A DNA stretch of 22,836 nt from Flavobacteriales bacterium. GTDB lineage: Bacteria > Bacteroidota > Bacteroidia > Flavobacteriales_F > PHOS-HE28. The stretch is taken from positions 1-22,836 of the forward strand of contig JADJDP010000042.1 in assembly GCA_016702645.1 (NCBI GenBank), in the 5' to 3' direction. A program made the translations under genes and the position numbers. The notes under the pieces are model-generated. The model ran no database searches and had not been told where the DNA came from. It saw only the letters and a program-made list of their open reading frames with translations. The stretch's first letter is position 1, and every line of letters begins with the position of its first letter. Below are positions 9,082-18,778 of this stretch, piece after piece.

Positions 9082-9100
9082 ACATGCATGGTGGAGACCT

Positions 9101-10426
9101 CTACTCCAAAACAATCCGTTGGCTGACGCGCTCACTGTTGGCCTCCACGCGCAACAGGTAGATCCCGCGGTCCATTCGTGCGGTAGGCAGCACTGTGCGC
9201 TCACCGACCAAACGACCCTGCTGGACCGTGCGTCCGGCGGCGTCGATCAGGGAATAATTACCCCGCTGCCATGCATTCAATACCAAGGTGATCTGATCGT
9301 TGGCCGGGTTGGGGAAGGTGGTGAACTGGGGGGTGTTCCCTGTCACGTCATCAATGCCCACCACAAATCCGCAACCATCTTCCCGGATCCGTATCTCATC
9401 GTACAACTGAATGTTGAGCCCGTGATGGTGCCTCCACCGGCTACCAGAATGATCTGACCATCCAAGACGTTGGTCGAGTGTAGGAGCAGGTCATAAGGCA
9501 ATTGGCCCACACTCCAATCATCGCTTGTGCCGTCATAGACGTCGATCTCGCTATAGTCCGTAGCGAATGCCCCGGTGGTCTCATCGATCATGCCGCCTCC
9601 GACGAAGATGGCCTTTGCCACAAACGCTCGTGGCACACTCTCCGAAAGCGAAGGAACGAGCGACAGAAAGTGAAGCGATGGACCACATGGACGTATTCAG
9701 GTCATAGATGTCGACACGGTCCGAGGCAATGCTGTTATTCTGCCCTCCTGCGAACAACACCTTGGTTCCTGCTACTGCCGCCGCCAAGCCCCAACGCGGC
9801 TGGGAAAGCGTGGCCGTGCTCCACGTACCCGCGACGAAGTCATAGATGTCCACCCGGTCGCTCACCCCCACTTCCGAAAATCCGCCAGCGAAGAAGGCTT
9901 TGTTCCCAGCGAACACCGCTCCCATCCCGACCCGGGGAACTGATAGCGCGGCCGTGACCCACGTACCGGAGCCTCCCGGTAAATATCCACCCATAGACAA
10001 CGGAAAGCGGGAACGGCGCCCCCCCGCGAAAGAACGCTCCTCATTGCTCACCGCCGCCATTCCGAACGTGCTTGCGAGCTGGCTGACCGTCCACGCCGGG
10101 GTGATGGTATCCTATCCACCACATCCGTTGTCTCGCTCTGACCGTTGACGCCTCCGGCAACAAGACCTGCTGCCGCTGCTAACCGCATTCGCGAAGCGCC
10201 GATCAACGGACATGTTCGTTGTCACCACTTGACCATTCGCACGATCGTAGATGTCCACGGTCTAGTAGACATTGTCAAAATCGCCTCCGGCATAGAAGAC
10301 CTTGGAGCCGATCACCGTGGATCCCATTTGCCATCTGGCGCCGGACAGGTAATCATTGGTCCATTGACCATACGACGCCAGTTGCACAATGCCGCTTAGC
10401 GCTAGAACGAGTATCGACTTTTTCAT
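9101..10426 (-). CDS. Kelch-repeat secreted protein with T9SS sorting tail, frameshifted
   Basis: The start at 10426 gives a signal peptide beginning MKKSILVLALSGIVQLAS. Kelch-type blades follow: ARWQMGSTVIGSKVFYAGG, VDIYDRANGQVV, PRVGMGAVFAGNKAFFAGG, QPRWGLAAAVAGTKVLFAGG and FVAKAIFVGGG, each paired with a VDIYD- or IDVYDG-type strand. This makes about five to six blades of a beta-propeller. The C-terminus (FTTFPNPANDQITLVLN, then GIYLLRVEANSER) is a T9SS type A sorting tail. Frame breaks lie near 10265, 10170, 10060, 9640 and 9400. Full length is about 440 residues. Kelch propellers mostly bind proteins or sugars, and no catalytic motif is seen. A hairpin terminator follows at 9054-9081. 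Confidence 0.8.
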
Positions 10427-10609
10427 GTTGGGTTGGTTTCGGTTCGTGTTCATTCAGACTGCACATAAAGGTCCCGTCAACCGAAGGCGGGAACACTGAT
10501 CCGGATCACGTTCAGGAATGACACTCACCAGTCTCTTCGCAGCATCGGTGGGGTGCACGGTCCCTAGTCGCGTCCATCCGTTCGCCATCTTTGGGAATGA
10601 TCATCCACC

Positions 10610-11427
10610 ATGCCTGAACTATTCGGATCCGACGCGTTCTCGCCTTCCGAGATCGCCGAGCGCGTCGATCGCATCGGTGTTGCCAAGGCACGCCTGCCCT
10701 TGCTCTCCATGGTCCTGCTCGGCATTCTGGCCGGTGCGTTCATCGGCTTGGGGGGCATGTTCTTCACCTTGGTGACATCGGATGGCGACATCGGGTTCGC
10801 CACCGGCCGTGTGCTGGGTGGCGTGGTCTTCTCGCTCGGGCTTCTGCTGGTGGTGGTGGCCGGTGCGGAGCTCTTCACGGGCAACAACCTGCTCGCCATG
10901 GCATGGGCCGATGGACTTATCTCCACGCGTGAGGTGCTGCGCAATTGGATCGTGGTGTGCGCCGCCAATTTCGTCGGCGCGTCAGGGATCGCATTGCTCG
11001 TGCACCTTTCCGGTCATACGAACATGAACGACGGTGCCGTGGCGGCACACTGCGTGAAGATCGCCGCGGCGAAATGTGCCATCCCCTTCTGGACTGCGTT
11101 CTTCAGTGGTGTGCTGTGCAACATCCTCGTATGCCTGGCGGTGTGGATGGCCTTCGCCGGTCGCAGCGTGGTGGACAAGGCGGTGGCGATCGTGTTCCAT
11201 CTCGGCGTTCGTGGCCGCCGGTTTCGAGCACAGTATCGCCAACATGTACTTCATTCCATGGGCCTCCTGCTCAAGGCCGATGGTGCCACCCTACCCGGCA
11301 TCGACACCATAACATGGGCAGGTTTGTTGGGCAACCTGGCACCGTGATCCTCGGCAATCTTGTCGGCGGAAGCGGCTTCGTGGTACTGGTGTATCATCTG
11401 ATCTACCGGCGCGGCAGGAGAACGTGA
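10610..11427 (+). CDS. Formate/nitrite transporter family protein, frameshifted
   Basis: An inner-membrane channel of the FNT family (FocA/NirC), which moves formate, nitrite or hydrosulfide. It starts MPELFGSDAFSPSEIAERVD. Membrane spans include LPLLSMVLLGILAGAFIGLG and VVFSLGLLLVVVAGAELFTG, followed by the family motif ELFTGNN. Then come AFFSGVLCNILVCLAVWMAF and, after a shift near 11200, FVAAGFEHSIANMYFIP, the diagnostic FNT segment. Further shifts lie near 11258 and 11340; the last span is NLVGGSGFVVLVYHLIY. Length is about 272 residues, normal for the family. No formate, nitrite or sulfide enzyme is adjacent, so the substrate cannot be chosen. CATCTTTG at 10586-10593 is a weak candidate -7 element. 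Confidence 0.85.
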
Positions 11428-11479
11428 TCATGCGATCGGGAGACGTGGGGACCCGATGCCTTGCGCTCCGTTTGCCGGG

Positions 11480-13115
11480 TCAATTCGGAACCACCGCGAT
11501 CCTGAACGTTTGCTGACGTGCTCCTGAACGCACCAGCACCACGTACATGGCCGTGGCGCTGTTCGCCGGAACGGGCAATGGCCGCATCGTGCTCGCGGAA
11601 GCCAAGTGACGACCGGTCACATCGAACAGGTCCGCACGCCAAGGCGATGCATCGAAGCCCGAGAAGATGATCGCTCCCTGCGTGGCATCGTATCGGACAT
11701 CGCCGGTGAACTGAGCATCGCTTGCAAAAGCAGAAATGCCGTTGGTACTGCACGGATCAAGAATGTTGGCGCATAGCACGGTATCCGTCCAGACGATATC
11801 GCCGGAAACGGTGGAGTTGACGAGACTTCCTCCACTCGCGACCACATAGGCGGGTAACCTTACTTGCAAGTTCGGGATCTCCATTACCGTTTGCGCAAGG
11901 CGGTCCGTTTCGTTGCAACCGCTGTTCAGTGCATCATCCGTGAGGATGACGATCGGCTTGAACATGTTGTTGACGCCGGGCTCGTAGTTGGTCGTGAAGC
12001 CGGACATCAACACACCCACGTCCCCCTTCGGCTTGGTGATGTACGGGTAGTGTGATCCACCGTTGTTGTAAGACCGCACCGCTGTCATGTTCCCATTCGC
12101 GTCCGTGCGCAGGAGAACATGCTTGTTCGGCACGAAGCCCACTGTGGGGTAGCTCATGGAGGCCACAGCGATGGTGAAGCCGACATCGTCATACATCTGC
12201 ACGATGGACGATGCGTTCTCGCTGCCATCGTTGTTGGTGCCATGATAGGTGCGCGCCCAGACCGTATCGCCCTGCGCATCGGTGCGGATGAGGAATACAT
12301 CCGGATAGTCCTGGAACGAGTTCTTCATCACCGTTGTGGCACCGGTAAGCGCGTAGCCGCCGGGCACAGGAATAACCCCATAGCCGCTCGAGTATTGGTT
12401 GGTATCGCCGTAGGCCCGAAGGAAGTCCGGGGTGCCGTCCTGGTCCAGCTTCATCAGGAACGAATAGAACGTGCCCTGCTCGATGTAGCGGCCCGTGGCC
12501 ACAAGCTGCTGTCTTGCGTTTCGATGATGTCGAACGCCTCGTCGATGGTGTTCTCCGTGCCGATGGACTTGCCCCAGAGATAGCTGCCATCCGAAGCGAG
12601 CCGGGCGATGTAAACATCCGAGTACGGCGATCCCGCTTCCTGCCCGAAGGAGTTGGTATGACCCACGATCCCGGGTCGTGGTTCTTCGCCTCGATCAAGC
12701 TGTTCACCACATCGTCGCCGCTTCCTTGCATCACCTTCTGCCACACCGTGCTGCCGTCTTCAGCCACCTTCACCACCAGGATGTTGTACGCCCCATATTG
12801 GCCGATGCTCGCGGCCAGACAATAGCCACCGCTGTCCAGTTCCACCGCGCGCGGTGAAATGTTGCCGATGGTGCTGCTGTTGTTGTAGGTCTTGCTCCAC
12901 AGGATGTTCCCCTCACAATCCGTGCGCGTCATGTACACCTTGTCCGTTCCATCGCTCACGATGCCAGTGAAGAGGAAGCCCTCATCACTGAGCTGCTGTG
13001 AGCCTAAGCAATGCGCCCCCGTTCCCGGCGGGATGTAAAGGCGCTAGGAACGTGTTCTGGGCAGAGGCGCTGAGGATGCACAGAACGGCGGAAGTGCGAG
13101 CAGGGCGTGTTTCAT
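11480..13115 (-). CDS. Large secreted protein with T9SS-like C-terminus, frameshifted
   Basis: ATG 13115 starts MKHALLALPPF, and a shift leads to CILSASAQNTFLAP, so it has a signal peptide. The mature part is a series of repeats resembling propeller blades: VYMTRTDCEGNILWSKTYNN, ILVVKVAEDGSTVWQKVMQG, VYIARLASDGSYLWGKSIG and FLIRTDAQGDTVWARTYHG. Each pairs D-x-x-G-x-x-x-W with a following G-x-x-x-x-D stretch. The end (FSGFDASPWRADLFDVTGRH, then TFRIAVVPN) resembles a degenerate type A sorting domain without the usual F-P-N-P start. Frames break near 13080, 12690 and 12500. About 545 residues. A surface location is inferred. The weak element CTATTTTG lies upstream at 13134-13142. Confidence 0.7.
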
Positions 13116-13187
13116 GAGGTGGCCTATGGTCGTTGCAAAATAGGTGGACATCGTTCTCGCGAACGTTCAGGACGCTGCGGACATGCA

Positions 13188-13318
13188 CCGGAGTCCGGAA
13201 CGGGGTCGGCGGGAATGGGCCGTGGCTTGCCTTCGTAATTCTTGAAGTTCTGGCTCACGATCGCTTTGCCAACATGGCCGCGAATACCCGAACCGCAACC
13301 TCGCCGGCTGCAGCATAG
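13188..13318 (-). pseudogene. HNH nuclease C-terminal fragment, copy d
   Basis: Minus-strand reading RGHVGKAIVSQNFKNYEGKP corresponds to RDHFAEATVSQNFKTYEGKP of the copy at 15494. The residues that should precede and follow are eroded (PIPADPVPDS replaces P-x-E-A-A-G-P). It has no start, no HNH motif and no stop in place. It lies between the divergent starts of the T9SS gene at 13115 and the membrane gene at 13503. Confidence 0.6.
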
Positions 13319-13394
13319 TGGTCACGGCGGTGAAGTAGGGGAACCAAGGTCCTACGAACCAGGAAAGGACAGGCCAACAACACGCAGGGCCACC

Positions 13395-13411
13395 GGTCGA
13401 AAATTTCGACC
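13395..13411. promoter_or_regulatory. Palindrome GGTCGA-N5-TCGACC upstream of membrane protein copy 2
   Basis: GGTCGAAAATTTCGACC is a perfect palindrome with 8-base arms around one A. It lies 92 bases before the start of the membrane gene. No plus-strand gene ends upstream of it, so a terminator role is unlikely here and an operator or leader structure is more likely. The counterpart is at 3482-3498. Confidence 0.45.
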
Positions 13412-13502
13412 GCTCGTCAAGATCCTGTGATGCACGCGGTATCGATCGCAGATTTCACCTACGGTCTCGATGGCCTGGCCGCGCGACCAAGTATGATCGA
13501 AC

Positions 13503-13881
13503 ATGAACACCATGGACCGCATCACCCGCACCCCTAGTCTGGATCTCCCGCATCACGGGCAGCTTGCTCCTCGCCTTCCTGCTCTTCATGCTCATCGGCC
13601 ACCTCACCGGCGATGCGAACGGACCGAACGGCATGACCTTCGCTTCCAATACCGATCTACTGGGCTTTCTACTGTTCCCGATCGGCAGCATCATCGGACT
13701 TGGCCTGGCCTACAAATGGAAGATCCTTGGCGGAACGATCGCGATCGCCAGCATGGCCGCGCTCTACGTGCTGCGGCCAGACCTCCTGCAGAGCTACTTC
13801 GTCGCACTCGCACTACCAGCCGCCCTCTATGTGCTAAGCGGCTGGCTGCAGTTGCGGAGCAGGAAGCCTGCGAACATCTAG
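13503..13881 (+). CDS. Small multi-spanning membrane protein, copy 2
   Basis: ATG 13503 starts MNTMDRITRT. One extra C near 13535 shifts the frame, which resumes as ITGSLLLAFLLFMLIGHLTG. Further membrane spans are LLGFLLFPIGSIIGLGLAY, IAIASMAALYVLRPDLL and YFVALALPAALYVLSGWL, so four spans in about 125 residues, ending RSRKPANI. The loop DANGPNGMTF is shared with copy 1 at 3583. I know of no assigned function. HNH-tail fragments in the same orientation flank it on both sides (13188-13318 and 13882-13946), and the right one begins at the base after the stop codon. Confidence 0.75.
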
Positions 13882-13946
13882 GCAGCCTCGGCGGGAAGTC
13901 AGTGGCTTGTCTGCGATAGCGGAAGCGAAGTGGTCTCTGTCACGGC
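13882..13946 (-). pseudogene. HNH nuclease C-terminal fragment, copy f, internally deleted
   Basis: Minus-strand reading RDHFASAIADKPLTSRRGC matches the ends of the region around RDHFAEATVSQNF and KPLTIPAEAA in other copies, with about 12 residues missing in between. Bases such as GTCAGTGGCTTG and GCGAAGTGGTC are identical to other copies. It fills almost the whole gap between the convergent membrane and S41 genes. Confidence 0.5.
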
Positions 13947-13958
13947 CTGTCGAACCGG

Positions 13959-15424
13959 TCACCGACCCTCCAGCGTGCGTCGCACATAGCCGATCCATCC
14001 CGTCAGCGGAATACCATCATCCAGGTAGTGGTCCGGCTGCACACCCATCACATCCATTGGCATCTTCGGCAATCGATGGCTCATGCTCATGGTGTAGCCC
14101 AACTCGAAGCAGCCGTCCGGTGAGTTGATCAGGCGCATGTTGGATACATCGATCGATCCCATCGTGGGGTGGCCGAAGAGCTTCACCTTGGCGCTGGTCC
14201 GCGCATCCAGCAGGAACTGCTCATCGGTGCTGCCGTTGCCGCCGTTGCAAAGGATGCCCACGCTGGGGGTAGGGGAGCACCGCGTGGGCTGTGTCCACCG
14301 ACCACGGCTGGTCATCCGTCTCCAGCCAGGTATTGAGCGAAGCGCGCATGCGCGTGGCGATCTCCAGGCAATCGCGCCCGCGCTCTGTATCACGACCTAA
14401 CATGTCCGCATAGACCTCGTAGCCGGCCGCGTTCAATTCCGGTGGACCAGAGTTTCACGCCGACGGAACGCATGGGACCGGTATAGAGGTAGGGGTCAAC
14501 CCGCGTAGCTCGCATCGCTGCCGCCGGTGCCGTTCCGGATGTCGATGATGAAGTTTTCCGTTTGCGGATCCCGCATCGTTGGCGGTGAGCACGCTGTCGA
14601 TGAACACCTTTTTGCGGGAACGCGAAGGAGGATGCGCAGGTAGAGCGTATGGTCACTGAGGCGCTCAAGAAAGGCGTGTCCGCATTTCTATAGCGCAGGA
14701 GCAACTGCTCCTCCGCGCTCAATTCGGTAACCGGATACTCGCGCACCCAAAGTCCGTTCATCTCCATCACGCTCCCGCTACCTGGAAGGATCTTCGCTTG
14801 CACCGGCTCCGGACTATGATCGCCCAAGTAGTAGGTACCCTTATGACCGTCGTCGGTTGCAGCGATCTCGGCTTTCACCTCGCCCGGCTTCCAATTCGGG
14901 TTCTTCGAGGAGAGGATCACGACCGCATAGGCTCCCGGCTTCGTGCCATCCTTAACGAATGCTGCGCGATAGGCCCCCATGGACCAAATGCCTTCGATAG
15001 GTCCAAGGCCGTTCACCTTGCTCCATTGCTTCATCAACTCCGCCTCGTTCACCTTGACCACGCGACCCGTCGGTATCGGTGCCTGTTCTTTCACCTGGGC
15101 CGTGGTCGCTGGCTGCGCACTCTTGGCTTTCTCCGTCGGTTCGATGCCGATGTGGCCGTGCCGGAACCACTGAAGCCAAGCATTCAGCAGATCGGTGCAG
15201 GCCTGAAGGTCGGTGATGCCGGCCACCTGCTTGCGAAATGCATCGGTGTGCTCCTTATAGGCCTCTTCGCCCTTGCGGTCGATCACGACCCGGAAGCCCG
15301 CATCGTTCTCCTCGAAGGTGCTCACCATCCAGTTGAAGGTGGAAGGACAATCACAGGGTTGTGCCTGCGCTGCAACGGAGAGCAGGCACCCGATCAAGAC
15401 AGTGAATGTGTAAGAGGAACGCAT
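13959..15424 (-). CDS. S41 family peptidase, secreted, frameshifted
   Basis: Start 15424 gives the signal peptide MRSSYTFTVLIGCLLSVAAQ, followed by CDCPSTFNWMVSTFEENDAG. The N-terminal domain (to about residue 230) has the helical bundle and substrate-groove type sequence usual in this family. The peptidase core appears after a shift near 14640-14570 as NFIIDIRNGTGGSDASY (family form: I-D-L-R-x-N-x-G-G). It continues as VGILCNGGNGSTDEQFLLDA, where the Ser is the likely nucleophile, and VKLFGHPTMGSIDVSN. It ends GVQPDHYLDDGIPLTGWIGY, also typical. Further frame breaks lie near 14480 and 14280. Length about 485 residues. It probably cleaves peptides in the periplasm. Its stop is 13 bases from the HNH-tail fragment f. 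Confidence 0.8.
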
Positions 15425-15493
15425 GGCGCGAAGATGATGACAGCAAGAAGTTGGTGTATGACGCGGCACATCACCTGCCTGTTGCTCTTGCTT

Positions 15494-15672
15494 TCCTAAA
15501 ACAACTTCCCGATGCCACTCCAGGTACACGGGTTTCGGGCCCGCCGCCTCGGTAGGTACGGTCAGTGGCTTGCCCTCGTAGGTCTTGAAGTTCTGGCTCA
15601 CGGTCGCCTCAGCGAAATGGTCGCGGAGCGATGGGGCGCAGACCAGGCGTAGCTCGAGATCGCTGCGCCTCT
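15494..15672 (-). pseudogene. HNH nuclease C-terminal fragment, copy c
   Basis: Well-preserved reading: LELRLVCAPSLRDHFAEA, TVSQNFKTYEGKPLTVPTEA, AGPKPVYLEWHREVVLGK. These match the last 55-60 residues of COG3440-type HNH nucleases downstream of the catalytic N-x-x-x-L-x-x-x-x-D-x-x-F-D segment, which is absent here. The fragment begins at the base after the stop codon of the lamin-tail gene and has lost its own stop. The distance to the S41 start is about 70 bases. It has no start codon, so it is probably not translated. Confidence 0.65.
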
Positions 15673-18110
15673 TTACTCCACCGCCAAACGCTGGTGCTGC
15701 TGCACGGCCCCATCGCTGATCACGACGATGTACGCCGCTATCCAAATGATCCGTTGATATGAACGCGCCCGGTGCCACCCTGCCCATCTCCATGACCAAG
15801 GCGCCCGATGGTGCGATCACACGCACATGCACCGGCGCCGCCCAGTTGATCCGGAACCCATCGCGCGTTGGGTTGGGTAGCAGCAGCGATTTCTCATTCC
15901 CATGTTCGGTGAACCCGGTAGTGATCCCATCACCAAGATCCGTGAAGTCATCCTGGTCGAAATCGTTCCACTGGAACTCCGCGATGCTCCAATCCGATTC
16001 TGGCGCTGTAACGGTCGGAATGCGTCGCAACGTGTTGTCGGCGGTTCCACCACCGGTAGGGATCCCCCATTGCCCGCCGGGATCGATGCCGATCTCACCA
16101 ATGATATCGGTCGGGAGGTCTTGATAGAGGAGCGCGATAGCATCATCGCCATTGAAACTGCAGACGGCGGAGGTGATGTCAGCGACTGCCAAGACGGCGG
16201 CCGATGCGCTGCTGTTGGCGATCACATACACCTGGCCGGACGGCAGGATGCCGGTGAGTTGCAGGCTCTGCGTGGGCGTGGCACTACCGTTCGCGTAAAG
16301 TGCCACCGAATAATCGGCGAGATCCACGTCGTTTGCCGTTGGGTTGAAGAGCTCCAAGGCCTTGTTGTTCGCTGATCCTTCCACATACTCGGAGAAGATC
16401 AGCACACCCAATGCCTGGCCGCAGTCAACGGTGATCTCGTTGCTCTGCGCGTCATTGGGATCAGCGCAGTCCGCATCCGAGGTGAGCGTGCAAGTGACCA
16501 CATCGCCCAGCTGCAATGCAGAGACCGCGTAGGTGTCGCTGTTCCCTCCGACAGGTGAGCCGTTCACCGTTCATTGGTACAGCGGAGCATTGCCACCATT
16601 GGTGATGGCCGCTGTGAACGTCACGGGATTACCTGGGCAAACGGGGTTCGCGGATGCGGTTATCGCGATCGTCGGCACTACTGCAGCGCAAGTGCCCCAT
16701 TTCAAGTTCATTGCACCGAGGCCATCGCTGGTATAGAGCAGATCGACGGCCGCCGAAGGGTCGCGATCCAGCTGCAGATCCGCCACACAACCGTGTACAT
16801 GGAGAGCGCCATCGGCAAAGTGATCCACGCGCACGGGGCTGTTCACATAGTCGCCCAGTGCCACGTAGGCCGCCCAGAGGAAGTCGCCCACGCCATTGAA
16901 TTCCCAGGTAATGATCGAAGAGGCGCTGGTGGTGATGGTGGTGGTGGCCGGCCCCGGATCCACATCGCAGGTGGCGCCGATGAAGCCGGTGAGCGCGATC
17001 TTGCCCTGCGCATCCGTGCGCACGCACCAGCCTCTGTCCTCACCCGTGCTGGTGATGCTCTTCACCATTCGAACTCATCCGTGGCGCTCATCTTGAGCAG
17101 GAAGATGTCGGGGTCGCCGAAGCTGATGATGCTCACGTTCCCAGGTCCGGGGTCCACGTCCATGATACCACCAACGTAGCCGGTCACCAGTACGCCACCA
17201 TCGGGGCTCGTGCAGATGGAGTACGCTCCGTCGTTCCCCATTGTTGCTGCCCATGGTATGTGCCCAAATGAGCTGGCCCGCGGGGCTGATCTTTGGAGAA
17301 GAAGAGATCGTCACCCGTCCCGAACGCTGGTGTGTCTGCAAACGGATGCGGATCGAGGTTGAACTCTTGCGAGAAGCGACCCGCGTAGAGTTGGTTGTCC
17401 TGCGCGTCCAACTGCATATCGCCGAGGAAGCCGGTGCCGACCCCTAAGTTGCCGAAGTCGAAGGAGGAGACGGTGGAGAGGTCCGCTCCTGACAAGGTGT
17501 GGGAATGGATGACCCCCTGATCGCTGATGAAAGCGACGACCGGCTGGCCCGCAGAGTTGATCTCCAGGATCACGCCTTCCATTTGGAACTCCACATCACT
17601 GAATTGTGCGCTGGCGAGGTATTGCCCTTGGGCATCGAGTTTCACGACCACTATGTCGCGCATATCACCACCCATTCCCGCTGCATAAAGGAGTACAGAG
17701 CCCGCACCGGGGTCCACATCCAATGAGCCATCGAACTTGACGGCCGCGTACAGGTTCCCATCATCATCCTGTTCAACATCCAGCACACGGCATTGCCCGA
17801 TGCCGCTGAAACGCACGGCCCATTCGGTGAGGCCTGCGGGATCCAAGCGCATAACGAAGCCGTTCTCCGAGCCGTTGGAGTCGAAGAGCTGCTCCGCGTT
17901 CGGATCGTTGTCGAGGTCAGCCTCGTTCAGGAACCAACCGGCGTTCACTACGCCTCCATCCGAAGTGATGCACGAACGCGTGACCTTTGCGAGACCACTG
18001 ACGTTCAGCCCCCCGAAGTTGCGGCCCCAGATCAGGTCGGGGGCTTGCGTGTGTGCCTGCAGCGCGAAAAGAAGGAACGCTGCGTACGAAACGATCGATC
18101 GTGTTGCCAT
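15673..18110 (-). CDS. Multidomain T9SS protein: propeller repeats, Ig-like and lamin-tail domains, broken
   Basis: Start 18110 gives a signal peptide (MATRSIVSYAAFLLFALQA). Propeller-like repeats follow over about 400 residues (VMRLDPAGLTEWAVRFSG, VVKLDAQGQYLASAQF, LKMSATDE) together with D-V-D-P-G-x-G motifs. Next is an Ig/PKD-like segment (ITASANPVCPGNPVTFTAAI to VTCTLTSDADC), then a lamin-tail domain (VLIFSEYVEGSANNKALELF, YSVALYANG, SGQVYVIANSSA). The sorting tail has LLLPNPTRDGFRINW and ends YIVVISDGAVQQHQRLAVE with TAA at 15675-15673. Shifts lie near 17290, 17225, 17085 and 15737. The TGA at 16573-16571 replaces a probable Trp (L-Y-Q-W-T-V-N-G) with no change of frame. About 810 residues. 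Lamin-tail domains in bacteria often occur on surface nucleases and adhesins, but no nuclease motif is seen. Confidence 0.75.
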
Positions 18111-18130
18111 GGTGCGGATGTGGATATATG

Positions 18131-18138
18131 CAAATCTA
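18131..18138 (-). promoter_or_regulatory. -7 promoter element for the lamin-tail gene
   Basis: TAGATTTG on the minus strand matches TAnnTTTG exactly and lies 20 bases before the ATG at 18110. No TTG is found at the expected -33 position. Confidence 0.45.
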
Positions 18139-18244
18139 TACGGCACCAACATCCCCGCAGGACCGATCGATCCCGTGCGTTGGCCCGCGTGCTCAACGGG
18201 TGCTTAGGCCATAGGATGGATCGAGCCGGTGATCCGCAGTGGTC

Positions 18245-18261
18245 GAGCAACAGCATTGCTC
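18245..18261. repeat. Short hairpin
   Basis: GAGCAA, five bases, TTGCTC: a 6-bp perfect stem, extendable by one C-G pair, in the gap between the lamin-tail start and fragment b. No assigned role. Confidence 0.3.
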
Positions 18262-18297
18262 GGCCCCAGCAGGCTAACGCACTTTGCGTCAACCGCG

Positions 18298-18316
18298 CCT
18301 GCCTGCGGTAGGCAGG
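18298..18316. repeat. Palindromic repeat P1 (variant)
   Basis: CCTGCCTGCGGTAGGCAGG, arms CCTGCCT and AGGCAGG. It is a relative of the identical pair P2 and P3 (18485-18503, 19271-19289). It lies 24 bases past the end of HNH-tail fragment b. Confidence 0.6.
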
Positions 18317-18375
18317 TTCCGACAAGATAGTGGTGACAGCTACCGCCCGAACACTGTGTTCCGGTACCACTCCAG

Positions 18376-18405
18376 GCTTTGTCAGCAGTAGCGGAGCGAA
18401 GGCGG
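18376..18405. repeat. 30-bp insertion in HNH-tail copy b
   Basis: Copies a and b are nearly identical at CTCCAG and GTACTCGG, which are adjacent in a but separated by 30 bases here (gctttgtcag at the left end, gcgaaggcgg at the right). The insert keeps the reading frame length. No second copy is seen in this window. Confidence 0.55.
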
Positions 18406-18484
18406 GTACTCGGGCAGGGCCGGCAGCCTCCGCCGGAATGGTCAGTGGCTTGCCGTCGTAGGTCTTGAAGTTCTGGCTTACGGT

Positions 18485-18503
18485 CCTGCCTTCGGCAGGC
18501 AGG
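18485..18503. repeat. 19-bp palindromic repeat P2 inserted in HNH-tail copy b
   Basis: CCTGCCTTCGGCAGGCAGG. It interrupts a stretch that reads ACGGTCGCCTC in copy c and ACGGT-[19 bp]-CGCCTC here. Identical to P3 at 19271-19289. It can form a 6-bp stem with a 3-base loop. Confidence 0.75.
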
Positions 18504-18558
18504 CGCCTCGGCGAAGTGGTCGAGCCGACGCACACGTTCGTGAATGGCGCGGCTGGTA

Positions 18559-18566
18559 TACTATTG
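18559..18566 (+). promoter_or_regulatory. Possible -7 element for hicAB
   Basis: TACTATTG is one mismatch from TAnnTTTG, 29 bases before the hicA ATG. Match by eye. Confidence 0.3.
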
Positions 18567-18595
18567 TTTACCTTCGGCCCCGAAGAAGAACCACG

Positions 18596-18778
18596 ATGAA
18601 GTGCAGCGAACTGATGCGAAAGCTCCAACGCGATGGTTGGTTCGTCGTCAGGCAACGCGGCTCGCATGTGCTCATGGAACACCCGACCAAACAAGGCCAA
18701 CTGGTTGTGCCGGACCACGGCTCAAAAGAACTGGCATCGGGCACGGCACGCAGCATCATCAAGAAGGCAGGACTATGA
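18596..18778 (+). CDS. hicA: HicA family toxin, mRNA interferase
   Basis: 60 residues, the usual length. HicA toxins have a double-stranded-RNA-binding fold and cut mRNA and tmRNA during translation arrest. The sequence shows the family pattern: MKCSELMRKLQRDGWFVVRQ with K-L-x-x-x-G-W, then RGSHVLMEHP with the catalytic His in G-S-H, then LVVPDHGSKELASGT, followed by IIKKAGL. The stop overlaps the hicB start by four bases (ATGA), so toxin and antitoxin are translationally coupled. The pair lies between HNH-tail fragments b and e. Confidence 0.92.
   Translation: MKCSELMRKLQRDGWFVVRQRGSHVLMEHPTKQGQLVVPDHGSKELASGTARSIIKKAGL

Larger units (their letters stand above)
18340..18540 (-). pseudogene. 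HNH nuclease C-terminal fragment, copy b, with two insertions
   Basis: Minus-strand pieces LDHFAEA, TVSQNFKTYDGKPLTIPAEA, EY and LEWYRNTVFGR (stop at 18342-18340) join into the same tail as copies a and c once two extra segments are removed. These are the 19-bp palindrome at 18485-18503 between A-E-A and T-V-S, and 30 bp at 18376-18405 between E-Y and L-E-W. The outer part (to about 18540) is degraded. It lies between the divergent lamin-tail and hicA genes. Confidence 0.65.

Noticed and set aside
14390..16567. A 725-codon open frame on the minus strand joining the lamin-tail protein, HNH-tail fragment c and the S41 peptidase
   Set aside because: An indel near 15737 hides the proper C-terminus and TAA stop (15675-15673) of the lamin-tail gene, and the S41 part begins with its own signal peptide at 15424. 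The fusion is an artefact.
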